From Candidatus Minthousia equi (GTDB lineage Bacteria > Bacteroidota > Bacteroidia > Bacteroidales > Bacteroidaceae), in assembly GCA_018065125.1 (NCBI GenBank), contig JAGHTY010000118.1:1-36483 (forward strand): a stretch of 36,483 nt of DNA, written 5' to 3'. Below are positions 24,839 through 30,364 of the stretch, piece by piece. The position numbers and the translations under genes are program-made. Every line of letters begins with the position of its first letter. Position 1 is the first letter of the stretch. The notes below the pieces were generated by a model. That model was not told the DNA's origin. It did no database searches and worked only from the letters and a program-made list of their open reading frames with translations.

Positions 24839-25126
24839 CGAGTTTTCGTTATCGTTATCGTAATCCCTAATCACTAATCAGAAATGGCCTTATGAAAATT
24901 GCGTTAAGAAAATCAAGGTTTATGAGGATAAGGAGCGGGGGTTGTTTGAGCGAAGCGACCTAAGAAGTTCCTGCCTCACTGGAGGGACGTTAAGAAATTT
25001 GAAGGATGTGCGTTAAGATGAGCAGGCTGTTTGAGCATGTAATGCGAGTTTCTGCGAATTAGCACATACGCACAAATTTTAGTCCTGGAAGTGCAGCAGG
25101 TGAACTTTCTTTTTGTTTCTTTGTCT
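24839..25126. repeat. Dispersed intergenic repeats: module A fragment plus module B (copy 2)
   Basis: A short-word array (CGTTATCGTTATCGTAATC) is followed at 24886-24960 by the truncated end of module A (ATGGCCTTATGAAAATTG... to GAGCGAAGCGA). At 24963-25126 module B follows, including arms GCAG/CTGC around CTGTTTGAGC...GCGAGTTT; its inverted copy is at 28707-28850. No gene is seen in this 290-bp stretch. Confidence 0.85.
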
Positions 25127-25231
25127 TTCCTTCATGGGAAAGACAAAGAAAGTAGATAAAGAAAAAAAGAATAAGAAAGGAAATTCCTTTCTAAAAAAAA
25201 CTGTGATACTGTGATCTGTGATCGCAACAAG
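25127..25231 (+). repeat. Pyrimidine/purine-rich repeat end with 28-bp triple-CTGTGAT element (copy 1)
   Basis: Runs of CTTTCTTT and AAAGAAAG words lead to the palindrome GAAAGGAAATTCCTTTC (25175-25191), CTAAAAAAAA and the 28-bp element with three CTGTGAT words (25201-25228). The same order is found at 29385-29450 and 32874-32933, and the element alone at 34671-34698, always in the plus orientation. Confidence 0.85.
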
Positions 25232-25266
25232 AAAAAAGGGTGAACAAATCGTTCACCCTTTTCTTA
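25232..25266. terminator. Bidirectional terminator downstream of 25316-25783
   Basis: AAAAAAGGGTGAAC, a short loop and GTTCACCCTTTTCTT form a stem with A and T runs on either side. The minus-strand secreted protein gene ends 50 bp away. Almost the same hairpin sits at 26925-26960. Confidence 0.8.
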
Positions 25267-25315
25267 TATGTTCAAAGCTTGATTAAAAAAATCAAATTCT
25301 GATAACCAGAAACAA

Positions 25316-25783
25316 TTATCGCTCAATAATTCTGTCACGATAGTTTACAATCATAGGATCTTCATAAACCTGCAGTTCATCATATCCTGCACCGTTAAAT
25401 TCCTGTTCGCAGCGCAGCATGTGCAAGTGCATGTTGCCATCCTGACCGGTGTATTGCACCATGATGCTTGTGCGGCGGAAAAGAATATTTCCAAAATCAT
25501 CGCGCTTGTAGAACCAATGCTTTGCATTCACTGCCAGAATTTCCTTACCTGCACCCATGGTGTTCTTGTATGCCTGAGTAATGGTAGCCAGTGTCTCGCG
25601 GTCGGTCATAGGATATTCGCTCATCAGCTGCAGCACCTCAGAGAGAGGAATTGTTCTAATCTCTTCTGTCTTCTCTGTCTTGTTTTTCTTCTTGAAAAGA
25701 CCAAATTGTGCCTTTGCGTCTTGTGGTGCCAATGCCAGCATCCCAAAAACCATCATGATAACGTACAATGTTTTCTTTGTCAT
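25316..25783 (-). CDS. Small secreted protein of unknown function
   Basis: 155 aa. A signal peptide ends near 'LAPQDAKAQ'. A short basic stretch 'FGLFKKKNKTEKTEE' follows, then a compact domain with 'PMTDRETLATITQAYKNTMG' and 'HWFYKRDDFGNILFRRTS'. No lipobox, cysteine pair or catalytic signature is visible; only one Cys ('LRCEQEF') is present. It stands alone, with a -7 box TATCTTTG at 25829-25822 and a terminator downstream. Confidence 0.8.
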   Translation of the reverse strand: MTKKTLYVIMMVFGMLALAPQDAKAQFGLFKKKNKTEKTEEIRTIPLSEVLQLMSEYPMTDRETLATITQAYKNTMGAGKEILAVNAKHWFYKRDDFGNILFRRTSIMVQYTGQDGNMHLHMLRCEQEFNGAGYDELQVYEDPMIVNYRDRIIER

Positions 25784-25821
25784 AATACTATAGTATTTAG
25801 GTTTATAAATTTTATTTTTTG

Positions 25822-25829
25822 CAAAGATA
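25822..25829 (-). promoter_or_regulatory. -7 box for gene 25316-25783
   Basis: TATCTTTG on the minus strand, with a predicted leader of about 35 nt. No -33 box at the usual spacing. Confidence 0.5.
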
Positions 25830-25980
25830 CAAACTTTATTTAAATGTCTAAAGATTTACATACAAATTTGTTATGAGTTATCAATTTTGTAATAATGGTA
25901 TGCTTTCTCCTCTTCTTTTGCTTACCTCGCTTCGTTCTCTTCATTTCTTTTATGGCATAATAACATTTTAGTAAGTCTTC

Positions 25981-26011
25981 TTGCATTATTAATAGATTTT
26001 CTCTATTTTTG
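25981..26011 (+). promoter_or_regulatory. Promoter of structured RNA copy 1
   Basis: TTG (25981-25983), a 20-nt spacer and TATTTTTG (26004-26011) fit the consensus, with the start near 26017. Upstream, 25920-25955 is a fragment of the dispersed repeats (TTTGCTTACCTCGCTTCG). Confidence 0.55.
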
Positions 26012-26016
26012 CAGTA

Positions 26017-26178
26017 TAAATGTTTCACTAAAACACAAAGGAATAAGAACCAGAAAAGAAATAGAATATAAGTTGCCTTGCTAACATAGAATACGGCAAT
26101 GCAAGTAAAATAGTCCTCCACAAGGCTCCCATTTATGACGTAGGGAGAAATCGTTGTGGGGGACTATTTTGTTTTTAC
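26017..26178 (+). ncRNA. Candidate structured non-coding RNA, copy 1
   Basis: An A-rich ~55-nt start leads to hairpin 1 (TTGCCTTGCT 26073-26082 with GGCAATGCAA 26095-26104). A long rod follows: AAAATAGTCCTCCACAA (26107-26123) pairs over 17 positions with TTGTGGGGGACTATTTT (26154-26170). Inside it is a second stem CTCCC/GGGAG (26126-26130 and 26143-26147). GTTTTTAC follows, as in a terminator. The second copy at 33014-33165 keeps the pairing with a compensatory change (T-A here, C-G there). The toxin gene at 26241 has its own promoter, so this is probably a separate transcript. Identity unknown. Confidence 0.6.
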
Positions 26179-26198
26179 GAGAATTTTAAATAAAATAG

Positions 26199-26229
26199 TT
26201 TGGATTTGTTCACTAATTAGTTATCTTTG
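26199..26229 (+). promoter_or_regulatory. Promoter of the HigBA-type operon, almost leaderless
   Basis: TTTG (26199-26202), a 19-nt spacer and TATCTTTG (26222-26229) match the consensus exactly. The predicted start near 26234 is only about 7 nt before the ATG at 26241. Confidence 0.65.
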
Positions 26230-26240
26230 CAGCAAGCTTA

Positions 26241-26615
26241 ATGAAAAAAGAAAGAAATTATGTAAGGCAGATAGTTCCATTTCGCGAATATTTCAAGGAA
26301 TTCAAGCGAACACTGCCAAAAGAAGTCCTCGAGAAAATATATAAGGTATTCATCTACATAATGGTAGAACAGGTAATACCTTCACAGTTTTTCAAGAGTA
26401 TCGAAGGAGTAAAGGGGTTGTATGAAATAAGAGTAGAAGAAAGTGGAAACATTTATCGTATATTCTGCTGTATGGACGAAGGAAACCTAGTTGTTCTCTT
26501 CAATGCTTTCCAAAAGAAAACAACGAAAACACCGTCTCAGCATATTAAGCGTGCAACTGCAATTATGAAAGAATATTTTGCCGAAAAGGCTCAACTTAAA
26601 AACAGAAAACAATGA
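26241..26615 (+). CDS. HigB/RelE-superfamily toxin (phage Gp49-like)
   Basis: 124 aa. The C-terminal two thirds match the Gp49/HigB pattern: 'VKGLYEIRVEESGNIYRIFC', 'EGNLVVLFNAFQKKTTKTP' and 'IKRATAIMKEYF'. These toxins are usually ribosome-dependent mRNA interferases neutralised by the downstream antitoxin. The stop overlaps the antitoxin start by 4 nt (ATGA). Toxin-first order is typical of HigBA. The promoter gives an almost leaderless mRNA. Confidence 0.85.
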   Translation: MKKERNYVRQIVPFREYFKEFKRTLPKEVLEKIYKVFIYIMVEQVIPSQFFKSIEGVKGLYEIRVEESGNIYRIFCCMDEGNLVVLFNAFQKKTTKTPSQHIKRATAIMKEYFAEKAQLKNRKQ

Positions 26616-26920
26616 CACAGGAAGAGTTAAAAGCAATAGGATGCACCCCACTGGAAGATCTGATAACCGAGGATTTTGGCGCCTTGGGCACCCCAGAACG
26701 CGAAAACTTTGAATTGGGTTGCGATGCCTTTATTATAGGTGAACGCCTAAAGGCAGAACGTCTGAAAGCAGGACTCACGCAAGAACAACTTGCAATTAAA
26801 ATAGGAACAAAAAAAAGTTTCATCTCACGCGTAGAGAATGGTCATGCCGATATTCAGCTCTCTACTCTTTTCCGCATATTCAATGGCTTAGGAAGAAGGG
26901 TTTCCTTATCAATATTATAA
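26612..26920 (+). CDS. HigA-type XRE-family antitoxin
   Basis: 102 aa. The N-terminal part has 'LGTPERENFELG', a motif shared with the orphan protein at 34111 ('EGTPKREANR'). A C-terminal XRE helix-turn-helix follows: 'LKAGLTQEQLAIKIGTKKSF' and 'ISRVENGHADIQLSTLFRIF'. It should bind the toxin and repress the operon. It overlaps the toxin gene by 4 nt and is followed by a terminator at 26925. Confidence 0.9.
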   Translation: MTQEELKAIGCTPLEDLITEDFGALGTPERENFELGCDAFIIGERLKAERLKAGLTQEQLAIKIGTKKSFISRVENGHADIQLSTLFRIFNGLGRRVSLSIL

Positions 26921-26924
26921 ACAC

Positions 26925-26960
26925 AAAAAGGGTGAACAAACGTTCACCCTTTTCTTATTT
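26925..26960. terminator. Bidirectional terminator between higA-like gene and lipoprotein gene
   Basis: AAAAGGGTGAAC (26926-26937), loop AAAC and GTTCACCCTTTT (26942-26953) form a perfect 12-bp stem with T-rich tails both ways. It serves convergent genes 26612-26920 and 27022-28371. Confidence 0.85.
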
Positions 26961-27021
26961 TCAAAGTTTAGGTTAACTCAAAACCCAAAACTCCTCCCCC
27001 TTCGGGGGACAGAGGGGGCCC

Positions 27022-28371
27022 CTACTCCCGCTCCCTCCAAACAGGGCGGATAGGAAGGCCACGAGAGCGAATTACCTTCTCAGTTTTCAAGGTACTTAAT
27101 CTAAGTGCCTCTGCATTAACATGATCCCTTTCAATAGGAGTTGTAGCTGTCCAGTAAAGACCAGATTCCCTACTTCCATCAGTTTCGGATGAAAGGGTTT
27201 GTGGCAAGAATACAGAGTTTCCTTCATAACCGCTTACTTTACTCGTTAATATATAACCAGCCACACCGGTACCATTGTAATTATCTGTCCAATTCCAATT
27301 AAGGGATCCTAACAAAGCACCTATTTCAATGTCCGATGGTACATGCCAATTGCCACCCCAGGCAGTGTATGCAGCATCATGATCCAATGGCAAATCTGAA
27401 CTTTGTGGGCAATCCGGGAATCTGATGTCATCTATAAGATACTGAGTCTTTACTTCTGTTTCGCCAAAGCTATAGTAATCGCCAAAATCCTCAGGGCTTG
27501 CGGCACCAAGGTTTCTGTCGGCTATCTTTATACCCAAACCAAAGTCAACAGCCTTTACAGGTTCACTATAAACCATGTCAAGGAATTTGGCATCGTAAAA
27601 TTTGTTTCTTTCAATCTTCATGTTAGCAGCCTTCTTCACTGCCTTCGATCCATCTATCACGTTGTATTCCAATGTTACCCCTTCGTAGTTTCCTGGTGGA
27701 ACGGCAAATGTTATGATGTTTCTGGCACCAATCCTCCTGCTATCAAAATTAAGCACAGAGATAGGTCTGTCTTCATCCACGCCATTTATTCTTTTCGCCT
27801 TTAATACTACGCTGTACAAGTATTTTGTTTGCTCACCCGAAAAGGCAGTGTACCTCACCATGGCACCCACGTTGGTAAACGAAAGACTTGAAACAGTGGT
27901 TCCGCCATTGCTCACGGTAGCGGTGGCCACCATAGGTGCATCCGAAATGTCGCAAGCCACACCGTACCTAAATAACTGTCTTGGCCACGACTTTATCTTG
28001 CCATCGGCAGTAAGGCCCTCCCAAGTGGCAGGATAGTACACCATGTATTCGCCATCGGCAAGGTCTGCCTGATCTGCATCCATCGTGAACTCACCGTTAG
28101 GTTGTCCTGCCTCTGATGAAAGTGTAAAGTAGTACACTACAGAATCATCGTTTTTACTCACAAACTTTATTTTGTCGCCCTCACTCCACAGCACACGGTA
28201 GGTGCCAACCTCGTACGTGGCTCGTGTTTCGGCATTCTCGGTTACTGCCTGCACCTTTACTGGTGCCTTTGGGGTTTCTGCCTCTATCTGCTCTATCGCT
28301 TCTTCGTGCGAGCAGCTTGCCATACCCATGGCCATTGCCAGTGCAGCAATGATAGTATATAAGTTCTTCAT
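27022..28371 (-). CDS. Fimbrillin-like/FISUMP lipoprotein (cassette 1)
   Basis: 449 aa. The SPII signal ends in the lipobox 'MASC' (Cys20). Residues about 45-270 resemble fimbrillin-family domains ('WSEGDKIKFVS', 'LSFTNVGAMVRYTAFSGEQ', a pattern of 'GD.I' near the start and a later 'N...A'). Residues about 275-447 resemble the FISUMP (Fib_succ_major) domain: 'AVDFGLGIKIADRNLGAASP', 'AWGGNWHVPSDIEIGALLG', 'GLYWTAT' and 'RGLPIRPVW'. It is probably exported to the cell surface. It follows a 54-aa peptide gene by 12 nt, and 34840-36327 is a paralogue in the same arrangement. A role in surface structures or binding is inferred. Confidence 0.85.
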   Translation of the reverse strand: MKNLYTIIAALAMAMGMASCSHEEAIEQIEAETPKAPVKVQAVTENAETRATYEVGTYRVLWSEGDKIKFVSKNDDSVVYYFTLSSEAGQPNGEFTMDADQADLADGEYMVYYPATWEGLTADGKIKSWPRQLFRYGVACDISDAPMVATATVSNGGTTVSSLSFTNVGAMVRYTAFSGEQTKYLYSVVLKAKRINGVDEDRPISVLNFDSRRIGARNIITFAVPPGNYEGVTLEYNVIDGSKAVKKAANMKIERNKFYDAKFLDMVYSEPVKAVDFGLGIKIADRNLGAASPEDFGDYYSFGETEVKTQYLIDDIRFPDCPQSSDLPLDHDAAYTAWGGNWHVPSDIEIGALLGSLNWNWTDNYNGTGVAGYILTSKVSGYEGNSVFLPQTLSSETDGSRESGLYWTATTPIERDHVNAEALRLSTLKTEKVIRSRGLPIRPVWRERE

Positions 28372-28383
28372 TTCTTCTTTTTT

Positions 28384-28548
28384 TTAGTTTGTCCAGATAT
28401 CTGTTTGGTTTTCCTCTTGATATGGTTCAGTACTTCCACCACCACTTGTAGCGATGATGTCGGTTACATCTATTTCTATTACATCCACCTTTGGGGTGTT
28501 CCACACTTCTTTTTCTGTGTTGTGTGGGGTTTTGATTTCTTTATTCAT
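28384..28548 (-). CDS. 54-aa peptide upstream of fimbrillin-like lipoprotein (cassette 1), not in ORF track
   Basis: 54 codons from the ATG at 28548 to TAA at 28384, 12 nt before the lipoprotein ATG. The sequence contains 'VWNTPKVDVIEIDVTDIIA', then 'TSGGGSTEPYQ', and ends 'DIWTN'. It has no signal peptide or membrane helix. The partial gene at 36351-36483 keeps the same pattern ('TTPVIEIIELEMADIIATSG'), so the frame is under selection. The acidic body and following Gly/Ser-rich end recall short Bacteroidales peptides with a leader-like C-terminal 'IIA.SG' motif. The function is unknown; a precursor peptide, a chaperone or an accessory subunit of the lipoprotein are possible. Confidence 0.75.
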   Translation of the reverse strand: MNKEIKTPHNTEKEVWNTPKVDVIEIDVTDIIATSGGGSTEPYQEENQTDIWTN

Positions 28549-28890
28549 GTTTATTCTTTTTTAGAAAGGACACATTCCTTTCAATTTCTTATTTCTTTTA
28601 CTTTCTTATTCTTTCTTCTTTTCTACTTTCTTTTTCTTTCCCATGAAGGAAAGATAAAGAAACAAAAAGAATTGTAAATCGCTGTGGGAGGCGAAGCCGA
28701 GGTAAGCAAAGTTCACCTGCTGCACTTCCAGGACTAAAATTTGTTCGTATGTGCTAATTCGCAGAAACTCGTGCTTCGCACTCAAACAACCTGCTCATCT
28801 TAACGCACATCCTTCAAATTTCTTAACGCCCTTCCAGTGAGGCAGGAAACTCGCTGGTTAATGATTATATCTTTTAAACTTTTAAACCTT
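28549..28890 (-). repeat. Dispersed intergenic repeat inside a long 5' leader (module B copy 3 plus pyrimidine-rich end)
   Basis: It runs opposite to the 24963-25200 copy. 28560-28680 is the CTTTCTTT-type end with a GAAAGG...CCTTTC palindrome, and 28707-28850 is module B with arms GCAG/CTGC. It lies between the predicted promoter (28899-28943) and the peptide gene at 28548, so it would be transcribed as a ~345-nt leader. Confidence 0.8.
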
Positions 28891-28898
28891 TATAGATG

Positions 28899-28943
28899 CA
28901 AATTTAAGAAAAATCACCCTCTCAGCACCTTGCAAAACGTCTA
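28899..28943 (-). promoter_or_regulatory. Third copy of the palindrome-arm promoter, for peptide-lipoprotein cassette 1
   Basis: Minus strand TAGACGTTTTGCAAGGT (28943-28927), 20 nt, then TAAATTTG (28906-28899). This is the same motif, spacing and box type as the two promoters of the 22970-23028 palindrome. Only one arm is present here. Confidence 0.6.
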
Positions 28944-28959
28944 TTTTTGCAAATTGCAC

Positions 28960-29190
28960 CTTATTTTTGGATGATTTGCAAATTGTTTCTTTCTTTTCTT
29001 TCGTGCAAACGAAAGATAAGAAACAAAAGAAAGGTTGCCCGCTGCGTCTCCAGAAGCTAAAAAGCACTTTCAATTGCTAAGGCGCAAAAACTCGCTTTGC
29101 TCAAACAGTTTGCGCCTCTTAACGCACTTTCAAGCACTTTTCTTAACGCTTCTTCCGCCAAGGCGGGAGGATTAAACAAGTCAGCGAGTA
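28960..29190 (-). repeat. Dispersed intergenic repeat module C (copy 1)
   Basis: It is nearly identical in inverse orientation to 32575-32725. It includes arms GGCGCAAA/TTTTTGCGCC around CTGTTTGAGCAAAGCGAG, and the shared flanks CGCTGCGTCTCCAGAAGC and CGCCAAGGCGG. No gene is seen. Confidence 0.85.
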
Positions 29191-29193
29191 GAA

Positions 29194-29371
29194 ATGGCCT
29201 TATGAAAATTGAGTTAAGAAAATCAAGCTTTATGAGAAAAAGGAGCGGGGGCTGTTTGAGCGAAGCGAGTTTTCGCGCTCCCCGAATAAAGTGCAGATTT
29301 TTAGGAATTTTCATACAGCCTTGAACTTTCCTTTGCTTCGTTTCCTTTGTTTCAAGACAAAGGAAATGAAG
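29194..29371 (-). repeat. Dispersed intergenic repeat module A (copy 2, inverted)
   Basis: Reverse-complement partner of 21857-22034, equal in length and nearly identical. The ORF at 29057-29383 is the same non-gene reading of this repeat. Confidence 0.85.
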
Positions 29372-29384
29372 GAGTAAAGACAAA

Positions 29385-29450
29385 GAAAAGAATAAGAAAG
29401 GAATGTGTTCTTTCTAAAAAAACTGTGATACTGTGATCTGTGATCGCAAC
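29385..29450 (+). repeat. Repeat end with triple-CTGTGAT element (copy 2)
   Basis: AAGAATAAGAAAGGAA, then CTTTCTAAAAAA and the same 28-bp element at 29423-29450. It sits just upstream of the ncRNA promoter at 29468. Confidence 0.85.
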
Positions 29451-29467
29451 AAAAAAAAGGTAAAAAA

Positions 29468-29499
29468 TTTGTTTTTGTCAGATAAACATACTACTTTTG
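29468..29499 (+). promoter_or_regulatory. Promoter of a candidate small RNA
   Basis: TTTG (29468-29471), a 20-nt spacer and TACTTTTG (29492-29499) match the consensus. The predicted start is near 29505. Confidence 0.65.
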
Positions 29500-29504
29500 T
29501 CGCA

Positions 29505-29598
29505 GTTTTCAAGGAACTTCGATGAAGGGATAACAACCCTTGCGGTAAAAACCGTTCCGAGCCTTAAATTTTGCCTGCCTTCTGGTAGGCATTTTTAT
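29505..29598 (+). ncRNA. Candidate ~95-nt structured small RNA with own promoter and terminator
   Basis: Between the promoter and the terminator I can fold AAGGG/CCCTT and CGGT/ACCG hairpins inside an outer GGAA/TTCC stem, which would make a three-way junction, followed by the terminator hairpin. No start codon with a useful frame is present, and the next plus-strand gene is 770 bp away. The 3' end overlaps the stop of the convergent gene 29595-30101. Not recognised as a known family. Confidence 0.55.
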
Positions 29599-29600
29599 TT
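29572..29600. terminator. Terminator of the small RNA and possibly of gene 29595-30101
   Basis: TGCCTGCC (29572-29579), loop TTCT and GGTAGGCA (29584-29591) followed by TTTTTATTTTA. The G-U pair is only favourable on the plus strand. Confidence 0.75.
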
Positions 29601-30101
29601 TATTGATGTTATACAATACTGAACCAGCTCTCCATTGCTGCGTTGTCTTCCTACTGTTAGTTTTATATTTTCAAAAGCTAACATCAGCATCATTTTTTCA
29701 AAGGATTTTTGATTCTTTACCTTAGGTTTCACAGGTTTCTCTTCTACTAAAGTAGCTTCGCTTAGCACTTCTGTTAATCTAAAAACAGCCAAGGTCGACT
29801 CATAAGAACGAGCTGCTTTTGCATATGTTTCATTTATAGATAAGAATTTCACCTTAATGAATTCTCCAAGATGTTTATTCCATATCTGTTTGTCGGGATG
29901 CTCTGCGCACCATTTAGCATAAAAACGCTTGATGATTTTTTCACGCTGCTTGATTACAGCACGTCCATAGCCACAAGGTATGGCTAAATCCGATATCATT
30001 TCATATGTATATGCATTGTTGGAATCTTGCAATGCTGTGGAAACCATTGGTGAGCTCAGGCTTGGCTGAGAATTGTCACCGGATATGTTTTTCGTATCCA
30101 T
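29595..30101 (-). CDS. Protein of unknown function
   Basis: 168 aa from the ATG at 30101. The track start at 30137 lies upstream of the -7 box TACTTTTG (30122-30115), so the shorter form is preferred; a start at 30047 is also possible. The protein is basic, soluble and mostly helical, with 'CGYGRAVIKQREKIIKRFYA', 'HLGEFIKVKFLSINETYAKA', a Pro/Lys linker 'VEEKPVKPKVKNQ' and a C-terminal 'NIKLTVGRQRSNGELV'. The layout hints at nucleic-acid binding, but I recognise no family. It stands alone, convergent with the small RNA. Confidence 0.65.
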   Translation of the reverse strand: MDTKNISGDNSQPSLSSPMVSTALQDSNNAYTYEMISDLAIPCGYGRAVIKQREKIIKRFYAKWCAEHPDKQIWNKHLGEFIKVKFLSINETYAKAARSYESTLAVFRLTEVLSEATLVEEKPVKPKVKNQKSFEKMMLMLAFENIKLTVGRQRSNGELVQYCITSIK

Positions 30102-30114
30102 GTAATTCCACAGG

Positions 30115-30122
30115 CAAAAGTA
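30115..30122 (-). promoter_or_regulatory. -7 box for gene 29595-30101
   Basis: TACTTTTG on the minus strand. A start near 30111 would leave a leader of only about 10 nt before the ATG at 30101. Confidence 0.45.
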
Positions 30123-30195
30123 AGCAGAATGTTTCACTGCACAAAATTTTATGTGGAATATTTGAAGGTGGGTTAGTGATTAATGATGTGAAGAT

Positions 30196-30250
30196 GCAGA
30201 GTTGCAAAGACACAGAGCCACAACTCTGCGACTTTGCGTCTCTGCGTCTC
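30196..30250. repeat. 8-bp degenerate word array
   Basis: Words of the type ACTCTGCG, ACTTTGCG and TCTCTGCG follow each other at an 8-bp step, preceded by their approximate inverse (CAGAGTTG, CAAAGACA). It lies between two divergent promoters in a 260-bp gap with no gene. Confidence 0.65.
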
Positions 30251-30299
30251 ATAACCCACAACTCAAAACCCAAATTAAGAATTAATCCAAAATTTTCAT

Positions 30300-30307
30300 T
30301 ATCTTTG
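30300..30307 (+). promoter_or_regulatory. -7 box for the patatin gene
   Basis: TATCTTTG, with a predicted start near 30312 and a leader of about 53 nt containing GGAGCGAAGCGACAATT, a word also found at repeat edges near 22310. Confidence 0.5.
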
Positions 30308-30364
30308 CAAAACTTACCGCTAAAACCCCTTAAACCGGAGCGAAGCGACAATTAAACTTTAATT

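Noticed and set aside
25840-26121. Minus-strand ORF 'MEDYFTC...' similar to 32668-33108 'MEDCFTC...'
   Set aside because: Both are antisense readings of the two structured RNA copies. The similarity ends with the RNA element, and 32668-33108 continues into dispersed repeats.
26017-26178. Identification of the two-copy RNA as 6S RNA, tmRNA or SRP RNA
   Set aside because: There is a long rod and it is abundant in pairs, but no family-specific sequence could be recognised, and two copies linked to toxin-like genes do not fit a housekeeping RNA.
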